Positions 25,948 through 34,114 are shown, counted from the first letter of the stretch. The stretch is DNA of 64,000 nt from JAFCUW01 sp049898325 (GCF_049898325.1 NZ_JAFCXL010000018.1:1-64000); one strand, 5' to 3'. Notes: generated by a model not told the origin, from the letters alone. A program made the numbers and translations.

Positions 25948-26205
25948 ATGAGCAAGCAATCGACCAATATGGCCGTCTACAACCCGGCCAAGGTGCTCGA
26001 CGCGATCATCGCCAAACTGAAGTTGAAAAACGACGCCGCGCTCTCGCGCGTGCTCGAAGTGGCCCCGCCCGTCATCAGCAAGATCCGTCACCGGACCCTG
26101 CCCATCGGCGCCACCATCTTGCTGCGCATGCATGAAGCGAGCGCCATCAGCATCCGCGAACTGCGGGCCCTGATGGCCAGTCCGCCGGAGCCGTCGGCGG
26201 CGTAA
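25948..26205 (+). CDS. Small HTH protein (Cro/phage-repressor-like)
   Basis: 85 residues starting MSKQSTNMAVYNP after a weak SD (GAAAGGATTACGACA). The centre, NDAALSRVLEVAPPVISKIR, has the spacing of a helix-turn-helix (AALSRVLEV as the first helix, PVISKIRH as recognition). It could be a DNA-binding regulator. It converges with the GRDP-like gene at 26225, 19 bases away, and may or may not be functionally tied to it. Confidence 0.7.
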   Translation: MSKQSTNMAVYNPAKVLDAIIAKLKLKNDAALSRVLEVAPPVISKIRHRTLPIGATILLRMHEASAISIRELRALMASPPEPSAA

Positions 26206-26224
26206 GGCGGGCAGCGCGGGGCGC

Positions 26225-26653
26225 TCAGCAAAGCGGCGCGCTGAGCGCCACGCGCGCGCAATAACTGGCCGGTCGCGTCAGGGCGCAGTAGCTGGCCGGC
26301 CGCGTCAGTGCGCAGTAGCTGGCGCGCGCCGCATCGTCGTCATCCTCATCGAACTCGACGTCGGGCCCGTGGTGCAGGAAATAGCCGAAGGTGTCGGCGC
26401 AGTCGCGCGCGTACTTGACGGTGTCGAGGATGTGGCAGTGCCAGAACGCGTCGACGTCGGGTGCCGGCGAGGGCGTGGCGCCAGGGTTGTCCCTGGCGAA
26501 CAGCAAAAATTCGCGGTACGCCATTTCGGCGGCCACGCTGCGCGCTTCTGTCCAGCCCAGCCCTGCGCGCGGGTGCATCAGGCGCGTACGAACGGTTGAC
26601 AGGTCAAGCGCTGCAAGCGGTGCAATCAGTACACGGGCGCGTTTCACATTCAT
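26225..26653 (-). CDS. GRDP-like domain protein with three SYCA repeats (paralog A)
   Basis: 142 residues from ATG at 26653, with SD GAGGAG (CGAGGAGTCACC). The domain resembles bacterial GRDP-like proteins (PF07173 type): LSTVRTRLMHPRAGLGWTEA, then PDVDAFWHCHILDTVKYARD and CADTFGYFLHHGP at 66-97. Conserved Asp66/68, Trp71, His72, His74, Cys85 and His94/95 look like a metal or catalytic site. After an acidic linker, ASYCALTRP occurs twice, then ASYCARVAL; cysteines are 114, 123, 132 and 142, the last being the C-terminal residue. It is a paralog of the gene at 26842. Function unknown. A perfect FNR-type box lies 143 bases upstream. Confidence 0.8.
   Translation of the reverse strand: MNVKRARVLIAPLAALDLSTVRTRLMHPRAGLGWTEARSVAAEMAYREFLLFARDNPGATPSPAPDVDAFWHCHILDTVKYARDCADTFGYFLHHGPDVEFDEDDDDAARASYCALTRPASYCALTRPASYCARVALSAPLC
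26256..26330. repeat. 27-bp tandem repeat encoding the SYCA units
   Basis: Two full 27-base units (26256-26282 and 26283-26309) and a third partial one from 26310 encode the repeats ASYCALTRP. Units 1 and 2 differ at only a few bases, so the array is recent or homogenised. Being nine codons long, copy-number change keeps the frame. Confidence 0.85.
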
Positions 26654-26795
26654 GGTGACTCCTCGGTCGTCGGGATGGATAAAAGGGCGGTCGCCGCCTG
26701 ATGGCAGCAATCCGTCAGCCGCTTGCGCAATCTTCAATTGTTTGCTTGCAAAGACTGACGGAAATCAAACTATCCACTCCCTAGCCTGTGAGACA

Positions 26796-26809
26796 TTGAT
26801 CTTTATCAA
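26796..26809 (-). promoter_or_regulatory. FNR/Anr-type box upstream of paralog A
   Basis: TTGATCTTTATCAA matches the FNR consensus TTGAT-N4-ATCAA exactly. If the box is centred at -41.5 (class II), transcription would start near 26761 and the -10 would be about ATAGTT/GATAGT at 26768-26774, giving a 5' leader of about 108 nt. The box lies inside a longer dyad (GAGAC...GTCTC), so it may also form a hairpin after paralog B. Confidence 0.7.
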
Positions 26810-26841
26810 TGGTCTCAGGAATCGTGCCCGCCTTGCCCCGA

Positions 26842-27459
26842 TCAGGCGGCCAGCAGCGTGGCGCTGTTCGCCGCCGAGCACCAGGCGCTCGTTTGCGCGC
26901 TGGCGCCAAGCGAGCACCACGCCGTGCCCAGGCCTTTGGCGGTGGCGGAGCACCATGCCGTGCCGCTTGCTTCTGCCCCTGTGCGCGCGGTCCCCGCCTT
27001 GTCGTCGAGCGAGCACCAAGCCGTCTGCCGGGCGCTGGCGCCGTCGTTGAGCGAGCACCAGGCGGTGGCGTGCGCGCCGCTCAGGCAGGCTTCGCCGAAG
27101 GTGGCCCGGTACAGCGCATGCATGCGCGCGCCAAACGCGGGGTGGTCGGCGGCGTCGTCCTCGCCCAGTCCCACGTAGGGATGGTGGTGCAGGAAGTAGC
27201 CGAAGGCCTGCTGGCAATCGGCCGCATATTTGCGGGTGTCGAGGATGTGGTAGTGCCAGAAGGTGTCGACGTCCACCAGCGGGGCGATAGGCTCTTGCGG
27301 GTACATGTGCATCATGCACAGGAAGCGGCGGTATTCCACTTCGATGGCATCGGCGTGCGCGGCCGTCCAGCCCTCGCCGGATTGCTGGTGCATCAGCTTG
27401 ACCTTGATCGCATCCAGGTCGAGTTTGGCGATGTCGTGCATTGCATTGATCGAGTTCAT
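26842..27459 (-). CDS. GRDP-like domain protein with five AWCS repeats (paralog B)
   Basis: 205 residues from ATG at 27459, chosen because the N-terminus then aligns with paralog A and AAGGAT precedes it. The GRDP-like core is LDAIKVKLMHQQSGEGWTAA, then VDVDTFWHYHILDTRKYAAD and CQQAFGYFLHHHPYVG (62-97). A unique FGARMHALYRATFGEACLSG region follows. The last 75 residues hold five A-W-C-S motifs at 133-136, 147-150, 168-171, 180-183 and 192-195, with linkers rich in Gly, Ala, Ser, Thr and Asp. There is no signal peptide. The repeated Trp-Cys pairs could bind metal, form disulfides or be modified. No maturase is evident nearby. An FNR-type box lies about 190 bases upstream. Confidence 0.8.
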   Translation of the reverse strand: MNSINAMHDIAKLDLDAIKVKLMHQQSGEGWTAAHADAIEVEYRRFLCMMHMYPQEPIAPLVDVDTFWHYHILDTRKYAADCQQAFGYFLHHHPYVGLGEDDAADHPAFGARMHALYRATFGEACLSGAHATAWCSLNDGASARQTAWCSLDDKAGTARTGAEASGTAWCSATAKGLGTAWCSLGASAQTSAWCSAANSATLLAA

Positions 27460-27753
27460 GGCGTCATCCTTGGTGTCGGAAGGTAGATCATTGTGTAGGC
27501 GGATACTGGCCCGTTGCGGCATCGTGACGTACATTTCCTGAGGAGAAATCCGATCGTCCTGCCAGCTAAAGTCCGCCCTCGTGGGCACTGCCGCACCGTG
27601 CTCGGTGTCAAACAGTCCGCTCATTGTTGCTGACTGGAAGCGGGTTTAACTTGACATTGATCAACGGTTTTTCGACTGTATTCCGAACGCGACGGATTGG
27701 TCCTAAGGCGTTTTTCCGCTTGCACTACAGCGAAATGTCGCCTACGGCCTCGC
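27460..27753. other. Promoter region of paralog B
   Basis: About 295 bases between the histidine kinase stop and paralog B. It contains the FNR-type box listed separately. The paralog B frame remains open back to 27624, but that part lacks an SD and a counterpart in paralog A, so I treat it as 5' leader. Confidence 0.5.
27651..27664 (-). promoter_or_regulatory. FNR/Anr-type box upstream of paralog B
   Basis: TTGACATTGATCAA matches TTGAT-N4-ATCAA with one change (C for T in the left arm). With class II spacing the start would be near 27616 and the -10 about AACAAT (27623-27628), with a leader of about 157 nt. The similar arrangement in both paralogs supports function. Confidence 0.6.
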
Positions 27754-29610
27754 TCACGCGAGGGTGGCGCTCGCTTGCCGCGCGGCGGTGCCCGCGGGCC
27801 AGGGCGCCCGCGCCGGGTCGGCGTCGACCGGCATGGCGATGTGGATGGTGGTGCCGCCGCCGGGGCTGCTGACCAGGCTGAATTCGCCATTGAGGATGTT
27901 CATCCGCTCTTCGATGCCGACCAGGCCGAACGAGCCCGCCTTGTGGCGCCCGCTGTGGCGCACGCCCACGCCGTTGTCGCTCACCGTCATCGAAATGGCG
28001 CCATGGGCCACGCTCAACTCGACCTTCACCCGGGTCGCCTTGGCATGCCGTGAAATATTGCTCAGCGATTCTTGCAAGATGCGGAACAGGGCCGTGGCGC
28101 ACTCGTCGCTGACAGCGATTTCCTCATCGTTTTCGATCAGCTGGCAGTCGATGCCGGTGCGGCGCCGAAATTCGCTGATTTGCCAGTCGACGGCGGCATT
28201 GACGCCCAGGTCGAGCACGTTCGGGCGCAGGTCATTGATGATCTGGCGCACGCTCTTGATGGTGGCGTCGATCTGGCGCAAGGTCGCCAGCGCCCGTTCA
28301 TGCAGGCGCGGCTGGCGCGCGCTGGTGCGCTGCGACAGCATGTCCGCCTCGATGCGCAGGGCCAGCAGGTTTTGCCCCAGGTCGTCGTGGATCTCGCGGG
28401 CGATCCGTTTGCGCTCGTCTTCGCGAATATTGTTGACGTGGGCCGCCAGGCGACGCAGGTTTTCGTTTGACCACTGCAACTTCGCTTCGCTGGCGCGCAG
28501 TTCCTGGGTCATCGTCTGGGCCAGGTCGACGGCGTGCCGGCGCGACGAGGAAATGATCTGGAACAAGGTGGTCAGCAGGCCGCAGCTGACCGCGCCCAGC
28601 AGCATGGCCGCCCACGGCAGCAAGGTGTCGAAGTTGCTGTACAGGTAGCTGCGCTGGACGGAAAAATCGGCGAGCCAGCGCCGCTTGCCGAAATTCATTT
28701 CCAGCCTTTCCGTGAAATCGTCCTTGCCCGCCGCCGGCGGGCGCACGGCCACGCCGGGCCGGGCCGCGCTGTCGAACAGCAGGCGCGACTTGCCATCGCT
28801 GTCGCGGCTGCCGCGGTCATTGGTGACGTCGGTGATGATCATGCGCACTGCGCGCGCGGGCAACTGGTCAAGCACGCCCACTACCAGCTTGTTGACGGAA
28901 AAGCCGATTCCGACCGAGCCCAGGTAATAGGCGCGCCGGCTGGCCACGCTGGTGTCGGGCATGTCGCTGCGGTAGATCGGCAGGCGCATCGCCAGGCCCA
29001 CCTTGAACACGCCCGACAGGGGGGCGATCGGCACCCCCGAGGCCGACAATTGGCCCGTGTCGCGCGCCACTTCCAGCGCGGCCGCATTGCCGCGCGCCGA
29101 GATGTCCCAGCCGAAGCGCTGCGCCCAGGCGGAAATCGGTTCGATGTAGGTCAGCACCGTGTAGTAGGGCCGGTTTCCGGGCGGGGTGATGGCGAAGGCC
29201 GGATAGCCGGAAGCGAACTCGGTCACGTCCTCGTTCATCTGGCGTTCGAAGCGGGCGCGCTCGGCGCCGTCGACGTAGCGGGCAAAGTTGATCGTTTCGA
29301 CGCCGGGAAACTCGCGCTCGAGCGCGAGGCCCTCCACGTAGCGATGAAACTGTTCGCGCGTGAGCCCCTTCGAGGTGGCAAACAGGCTGGCGCTGCCGCG
29401 CAGCACGTCCGTATAGCTCTTGATGCGCCCGTCGACGGTCAGCTTGACACTGCGCGCCATGTTGGTGAAGCGCCGGCTGGCATCGCGTTCGATGATGCCG
29501 GCGGTGATCGTGTAGAACGCCGCGCCCACCAGCAACGACAGCAGCAGGCCGCCGGCAATGGCGCCGCTGCTGGCGAAACGGTGGGGCAGATAGCTGACAG
29601 GATCTCGCAT
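27754..29610 (-). CDS. CHASE-domain sensor histidine kinase, NarL/DesK class
   Basis: 618 residues. The start at 29610 (MRDPVSYL) is preferred over an ATG four codons earlier because GGAG lies six bases before it. Membrane helix 1 is at about 16-36; a CHASE-type extracytoplasmic domain follows (LREQFHRYVEGLALEREFPGV-like, GNRPYYTVLTYIEPISAWAQ); membrane helix 2 is at about 331-352; a coiled linker; then HisKA_3 with REDERKRIAREIHDDLGQNL (His408) and HATPase with SDNGVGVRHSG. The partner regulator, presumably of the LuxR/NarL type, is not in the window. It reads towards the GRDP-like pair. Confidence 0.92.
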   Translation of the reverse strand: MRDPVSYLPHRFASSGAIAGGLLLSLLVGAAFYTITAGIIERDASRRFTNMARSVKLTVDGRIKSYTDVLRGSASLFATSKGLTREQFHRYVEGLALEREFPGVETINFARYVDGAERARFERQMNEDVTEFASGYPAFAITPPGNRPYYTVLTYIEPISAWAQRFGWDISARGNAAALEVARDTGQLSASGVPIAPLSGVFKVGLAMRLPIYRSDMPDTSVASRRAYYLGSVGIGFSVNKLVVGVLDQLPARAVRMIITDVTNDRGSRDSDGKSRLLFDSAARPGVAVRPPAAGKDDFTERLEMNFGKRRWLADFSVQRSYLYSNFDTLLPWAAMLLGAVSCGLLTTLFQIISSSRRHAVDLAQTMTQELRASEAKLQWSNENLRRLAAHVNNIREDERKRIAREIHDDLGQNLLALRIEADMLSQRTSARQPRLHERALATLRQIDATIKSVRQIINDLRPNVLDLGVNAAVDWQISEFRRRTGIDCQLIENDEEIAVSDECATALFRILQESLSNISRHAKATRVKVELSVAHGAISMTVSDNGVGVRHSGRHKAGSFGLVGIEERMNILNGEFSLVSSPGGGTTIHIAMPVDADPARAPWPAGTAARQASATLA

Positions 29611-29738
29611 GACGCACTCCATGGACGCGTCGGCTGTGACGACGTTGACATGGATTAAGTTACGCGCCTGCGGCGGCGGGCGAACCTAGCAGCATTGTCA
29701 GGATGGGCCAGGCGCGCCCGGCCGCACTTACTTTGCGC

Positions 29739-31499
29739 TTACTTCCAGCTGTCCTTGAGCGTGGTGATGCGGTTGAACACGGGCTTGCCAGCGCTGCTGT
29801 CGACCCGGTCGGCCACAAAATAGCCATGGCGCTCGAACTGGAAGCGCTGGTCGGGCTGGGCGTCGCGCATGCCCGGCTCCAGGAAAGCGGTGACGACTTC
29901 GAGCGCGCGCGGATTGAGGGCGGCGATGAAATCCTTGCCGCCCGCGTCCGGTTGCGCGTCCGTGAACAGGCGGTCGTACAGGCGCACTTCGGCTTCGACG
30001 GCGGTGGCCGCGCTGACCCAGTGGATATTGCCCTTGACCTTGTAGCTGTTCGAGCCTTCCGTGCCGGACTTGCTGTCTTCAAAGTAGGTCACGTGCACGG
30101 CGCTGACGGCGCCATCGGCGTCCTTGTCGAAGCCGACACATTCGACAACGTAACCGTGGCGCAGGCGCACCCGGCTGCCGGGCGCGTCGCCGATCGGCGG
30201 GAAGAAGCGGAAATAGCCCTTGACGGGCACTTCCATGAAATCTTCCTGCTCGATCCACAGTTCGCGCGTGATGGGGAAGCTGCGCAGGCCCCGCTCCGGA
30301 AAATGGGGGTGGACGGGCGAGGTGCACGGCTCCGCGTGGTTTTCCGGGAAATTGTCGATGATCAGTTTCAGGGGACGCAGCACGGCCGTGGCGCGCGGCG
30401 CCTTCGGATCGAGGTCGTCGCGCAGGGCGCCTTCGAGGGTTCTCATGTCGATCCAGCCGTCGGCCTTCGACACGCCGATGCGCTCGCAAAACAGCTGGAT
30501 CGATTCGGGCGTGTAGCCGCGCCGGCGCAGGCCGACGATGGTGGGCATGCGCGGATCGTCCCAGCCGCTGACGATGTGCTCATCGACGAGCTGGCGCAGC
30601 TTGCGCTTGCTGGTGACGACGTAGGTCAGGTTGAGGCGGGCGAACTCGTACTGGCGCGGCAGCGGCTGCTGGAAGAAGCCGCCGGCGGCGAGGGTGGCCA
30701 GCAGCCAGTCGTAGAACGGCCGGTGATCCTGGAATTCGAGCGTGCACAGCGACTGCGTGATGTGTTCGATGGCATCCGAGATCGGGTGCGTGTAGTCGTA
30801 CATCGGGTAGATGCACCAGGCGTCGCCCGTGCGGTGGTGGTGCGCATGGCGGATCCGGTAGATGGCCGGGTCGCGCAGGTTCATGTTGGGCGCGGCCATG
30901 GCGTCGTCGCTGATCCGGGCGCGCACGATGTGTTCGCCGTCCTGGTATTTGCCGGCCTTCATGTCGCGGAACAGTTGCAGCGATTCTGCGGCGGGACGGT
31001 CGCGGAACGGCGAATTGGTGCCGGGCGTGCCGAAATTGCCGCGGTTGAGCTTGATCTGGTCGGCGCTCTGGCTGTCCACATAGGCAAAGCCGGCCGTGAT
31101 CAGGTATTCGGCCATCGCGTAGAGCTGCTCGAAATAGTCGGAGGCGTAGTACAGGTGGCTCTGGCCGTCGCGTTCCCAGTTGAAACCGAGCCACTTGACG
31201 CTGTCGATGATGGTGTCGACGTATTCCTGCTCTTCCTTGGCGGGGTTGGTGTCGTCAAAGCGCAGGTGGCACACGCCGTTGTAGTCGCGCGCCATGCCGA
31301 AGTTCAGGCAGATCGACTTGGCGTGACCGATGTGCAGGTAGCCGTTGGGCTCGGGGGGGAAACGGGTGATGACGGGGGGCAGGCCGGTGCTCGCGTGGGT
31401 GCCTGCCGCCAGGTCCGCTTCGACGATGGCGCGCAGGAAATTGGACGTCAGTGGCGCCGCGTTCGGGCTGGTCGCCGTATTATTTTTATCAATGCTCAT
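29739..31499 (-). CDS. glnS: Glutaminyl-tRNA synthetase
   Basis: 586 residues, class I synthetase that charges tRNA-Gln with glutamine. The HIGH motif is in RFPPEPNGYLHIGHAKSICL and the KMSKS-type loop is VVTSKRKLRQLV, where M is replaced by T. Specific GlnRS parts include RFDDTNPAKEEQEYVD and the C-terminal anticodon-binding beta barrels (PVKGYFRFFPPIGDAPGSRV). Divergent from the J-domain operon; 136 bases separate the starts. Confidence 0.96.
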   Translation of the reverse strand: MSIDKNNTATSPNAAPLTSNFLRAIVEADLAAGTHASTGLPPVITRFPPEPNGYLHIGHAKSICLNFGMARDYNGVCHLRFDDTNPAKEEQEYVDTIIDSVKWLGFNWERDGQSHLYYASDYFEQLYAMAEYLITAGFAYVDSQSADQIKLNRGNFGTPGTNSPFRDRPAAESLQLFRDMKAGKYQDGEHIVRARISDDAMAAPNMNLRDPAIYRIRHAHHHRTGDAWCIYPMYDYTHPISDAIEHITQSLCTLEFQDHRPFYDWLLATLAAGGFFQQPLPRQYEFARLNLTYVVTSKRKLRQLVDEHIVSGWDDPRMPTIVGLRRRGYTPESIQLFCERIGVSKADGWIDMRTLEGALRDDLDPKAPRATAVLRPLKLIIDNFPENHAEPCTSPVHPHFPERGLRSFPITRELWIEQEDFMEVPVKGYFRFFPPIGDAPGSRVRLRHGYVVECVGFDKDADGAVSAVHVTYFEDSKSGTEGSNSYKVKGNIHWVSAATAVEAEVRLYDRLFTDAQPDAGGKDFIAALNPRALEVVTAFLEPGMRDAQPDQRFQFERHGYFVADRVDSSAGKPVFNRITTLKDSWK

Positions 31500-31635
31500 G
31501 GGAGGGGCGAATGTGGATAAGATCGCTGCATTTTACCGTATCGACGGCAGCACTTGGGCGCCGCTATGGGCGGGCCCGCCTGTTATATAGCATAATCTCG
31601 CTTTAACGGTTTTGGCTTGCTGCCGGAGTTCCCAC

Positions 31636-31926
31636 TTGGAAAATTTATACGCCGTCCTCGGTGTCGCCCCCAACGCCAGCGCCGACGAGATCAAAAAAGT
31701 CTACCGCGCCCTGGCGATGCGCTACCACCCGGACCGCAATGACGCCCCGGCCGCCGAGGTGCGCTTCAAAAGCGTCACCAAGGCCTACGAAATTTTGTCG
31801 GACCGGGCCAAGCGCGCCGATTACGACCAGAGCGTGAATCACCGCATCATCCTCGACGCCGAAGCGGAAGCGTACGAGCTGGTGCGTTCCCTGTTCAGCC
31901 TGAATGGCGTGGCGCTGCCCGCCTGA
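31636..31926 (+). CDS. J-domain protein
   Basis: 96 residues starting at TTG 31636, where the protein begins LENLYAVLGV (Met in vivo); CCGGAG lies seven bases upstream, and no ATG fits. It is a J domain: NLYAVLGVAPNASADEIKKV, then YRALAMRYHPDRND with the HPD motif, and KSVTKAYEILSDRAKRADYD. A 25-residue C-terminal helix follows (AEAEAYELVRSLFSLNG). It should stimulate an Hsp70, probably DnaK, for a specific client. It heads an operon with three unknown proteins, which may be the client or partners. Confidence 0.9.
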   Translation: MENLYAVLGVAPNASADEIKKVYRALAMRYHPDRNDAPAAEVRFKSVTKAYEILSDRAKRADYDQSVNHRIILDAEAEAYELVRSLFSLNGVALPA

Positions 31927-31948
31927 CCCCTTGTTTTGAAAGTTGGTA

Positions 31949-32443
31949 ATGAGAAAAGTACACCCTGAATTTGCTTACCAGTCGCGCGAGCTCGAAGGCC
32001 AGATCGACGGCATCCTGGGCGATCCGCCCGATCGCAAGAACTACAAGCTGATGCAGGACGCCCTGGCCAGCGAATACGCGGCCGGTGGCGGCATCGAAGA
32101 CGTCAACATGATGAGCTTCGCGCTGGTTGACCACATCAGCTTCAGCGACCCGAAAGGCTTGCTGAAAGAAGCCGAAGAGTACGAAGGGGGCGACGCCGCC
32201 GCCGTCATCGCCATGGCCGCCTGCGCGGGCGAGGCCGAAAAAATGTTTGCCGGCATGACCGCCGCGCACCCGGAACTGGCGCGCCAGGCCATCATCACGG
32301 CGTTCCTGTTCAAGAACCCGCGCAAGTGGGACGACGACGACCAGTCGCTCGAGCAACTGAGCCGCGACGACGACGGCGACGACGAGCACGACGATGACGA
32401 CGTCACCGACGACTTCGCCCAGATGTTCGACAAGGAGGACTGA
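31949..32443 (+). CDS. Unknown protein with acidic C-terminal tail
   Basis: 164 residues from ATG at 31949. A helical N-terminal part (VHPEFAYQSRELEGQIDGIL, FALVDHISFSDPKGLLKEAE) is followed by a short helical block with EKMFAGMTAAHPELARQAII and a strongly acidic tail (DDDDQSLEQLSRDDDGDDEH and on). No signal or membrane segment. I do not recognise it. Second gene of the J-domain operon, 22 bases after the first and two bases before the next start. Confidence 0.75.
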   Translation: MRKVHPEFAYQSRELEGQIDGILGDPPDRKNYKLMQDALASEYAAGGGIEDVNMMSFALVDHISFSDPKGLLKEAEEYEGGDAAAVIAMAACAGEAEKMFAGMTAAHPELARQAIITAFLFKNPRKWDDDDQSLEQLSRDDDGDDEHDDDDVTDDFAQMFDKED

Positions 32444-32444
32444 C

Positions 32445-33224
32445 ATGGCCACCACATCCCATTTGCCGGCGCTGTCGCGGCAGGTCAGCGAGCTGGTGCT
32501 GGCCGGCTCGCTGTCGCATGCCGAGCAGGCGTTTTCCGATGCCGTCGAAGAGCACGGCGACCTGGCCGTGGTCGAGGTGCTCAGTAACTTGCCGCCGCAA
32601 GTGACGGCCTTGCACCTGGCCGGCTTTGACGGCGGCAAGACCTCGCTGGCGACCTTGCTGGTGCCGCCCCAGGCCTGGGCCGACAGCCTGGCGTTTTTCG
32701 CCGCCACCTGGTCCGACGACAACATCGAGGACGATCCCGAGCGCGTCGCCGAGAGCCTGTTTTCGCACGTGCACGGCGTGGTGTTTTCCACCGACGACGA
32801 AGAGCGCCGGGCCGCGCTGCTGGCGGCCGCCTCGAGCTCGGACCATGGCGCGACCATTTTCGCCATCCTGTTTTCGATGGCGCCCCGCGACATCCTCGAA
32901 GTGGCCGACGAGATCATCTCGAAAGGCCCCTACATGACGGGCCAGACCTCGTCCGACAGCGACCTGGTGCCGCTGGCGATCGAACTGGCGCGCGCCAGCG
33001 AAGATGGCTGGGACCGCGCCCTGTTCGAGCTGTTCCCCGACTTCCGCCACAGCGCCGACCTGGCCGACGCCGAGTTTTCGGACGACCCGGACGAGGAACC
33101 CAATTTCATGCAGCGCTCGACCAAGGAATTGCTGTACCGCTTGCGCAAGCAGGTGCCGTCCACCCGTAGCAACGTGCCCAAGCGGGGCGCGCGCAAGAGC
33201 CTCGGCACGGATATTTTCTCGTGA
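32445..33224 (+). CDS. Unknown helical protein of the J-domain operon
   Basis: 259 residues with a good SD (AAGGAGGACTGAC). The sequence is helical and acidic, without signal or membrane segments; recognisable landmarks are LAGSLSHAEQAFSDAVEEHG and FSMAPRDILEVADEIISKGP. The C-terminus turns basic (RSNVPKRGARKSLGTDIFS). No family recognised. It follows the acidic-tail gene by one base and overlaps the next as GTGA/TGATG, showing tight coupling. Confidence 0.75.
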   Translation: MATTSHLPALSRQVSELVLAGSLSHAEQAFSDAVEEHGDLAVVEVLSNLPPQVTALHLAGFDGGKTSLATLLVPPQAWADSLAFFAATWSDDNIEDDPERVAESLFSHVHGVVFSTDDEERRAALLAAASSSDHGATIFAILFSMAPRDILEVADEIISKGPYMTGQTSSDSDLVPLAIELARASEDGWDRALFELFPDFRHSADLADAEFSDDPDEEPNFMQRSTKELLYRLRKQVPSTRSNVPKRGARKSLGTDIFS

Positions 33225-34114
33225 TGGCCCCGGCAGGAACAGGCCAGCTTGCCATCGTCGAGGAACACCTGCCGCGCCTGGTGCGGGCCATCCGCGCCGC
33301 GGCGGCGCGCCCGGTCGACGACGAGATCGTCATCCTGGCCGATGAACTGGCGGGCATCACCGCCATGGTTGCCGAGAAATTTACCAACGACAAGACCGCC
33401 GAGGGCATCCAGCGCGCGTTTTTTCTGGCCATCGGCGGCGTCTCGCTGGGGCTCGATCACGCGCTCGAGCACGAGGGCGACGAAGCGGCGCTCGATTTCC
33501 TCATCGAACACGGCGCCGAGCACGCCTTCCAGGCGGGCTTCCGGCTCGTCAAGGACTTGTCGGCCCTGCCCGAGGACAGCCTGGTCAGCGAGTACGACCA
33601 GGACCCGGTCTACCTGCAGCGCCGCCTGAAAGAGCTGTTTGTCGACCTGTGCTACGCCGATCCGGGCCAGAACTGGTCGGGCCACGAGCGCTACGCCCTG
33701 CAACTGCACGAGCGCAAGGGCGTGCAGGCGATCGTGCGCGCCGCCGCCTGGCTGCGCCGCCACCACTCGCGCGGGCCGATCCTCGACCCGGACCTGAACG
33801 CCGAGGGTGTCATTGCGCTGGCCGTCATTTTCGCCGTCGCCGGCGACGGCCAGATTGTCGCGCGCACGGGACAGAAGGCGTTCGAGGCGCTGGTCAAGTC
33901 GGTGCGCGCCAACAAGCCGGACTTCGAGGCGGGCTGGGCCGCGCTGATGGCGCAGGTGCCCGCCCAGCACCAGGCGGTGCTGGCCGACCGCATCGCCAAT
34001 TACCGCGAGCATTGCACGGTGCTGCAAAAAATCCGCAGCCGCACGGCGATGAAAACCCTGTTCGCCGAGCTGGAAAATTACGCGGGCTCGGAGCTCGACG
34101 CCGACTACGATTGA
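33224..34114 (+). CDS. Unknown helical protein, last gene of the J-domain operon
   Basis: 296 residues from ATG at 33224, which overlaps the previous TGA; a GTG one codon earlier is also possible. The protein is all-helical by composition: IVEEHLPRLVRAIRAAAARP, IQRAFFLAIGGVSLGLDHAL, and KIRSRTAMKTLFAELENYAG near the end. No known motif. Its 3' end overlaps the convergent LysR gene by 10 bases. Confidence 0.75.
   Translation: MAPAGTGQLAIVEEHLPRLVRAIRAAAARPVDDEIVILADELAGITAMVAEKFTNDKTAEGIQRAFFLAIGGVSLGLDHALEHEGDEAALDFLIEHGAEHAFQAGFRLVKDLSALPEDSLVSEYDQDPVYLQRRLKELFVDLCYADPGQNWSGHERYALQLHERKGVQAIVRAAAWLRRHHSRGPILDPDLNAEGVIALAVIFAVAGDGQIVARTGQKAFEALVKSVRANKPDFEAGWAALMAQVPAQHQAVLADRIANYREHCTVLQKIRSRTAMKTLFAELENYAGSELDADYD

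Noticed and set aside
26876..27060. Five spaced GAGCACCA repeats, possible CRISPR-like array
   Set aside because: Repeat is only eight bases, spacers are of unequal length but multiples of three, and all lie in frame in a coding gene (AWCS motifs).
27460..27624. 55-residue N-terminal extension of paralog B from an upstream ATG
   Set aside because: No SD, no counterpart in paralog A, and it would contain part of the predicted promoter leader.
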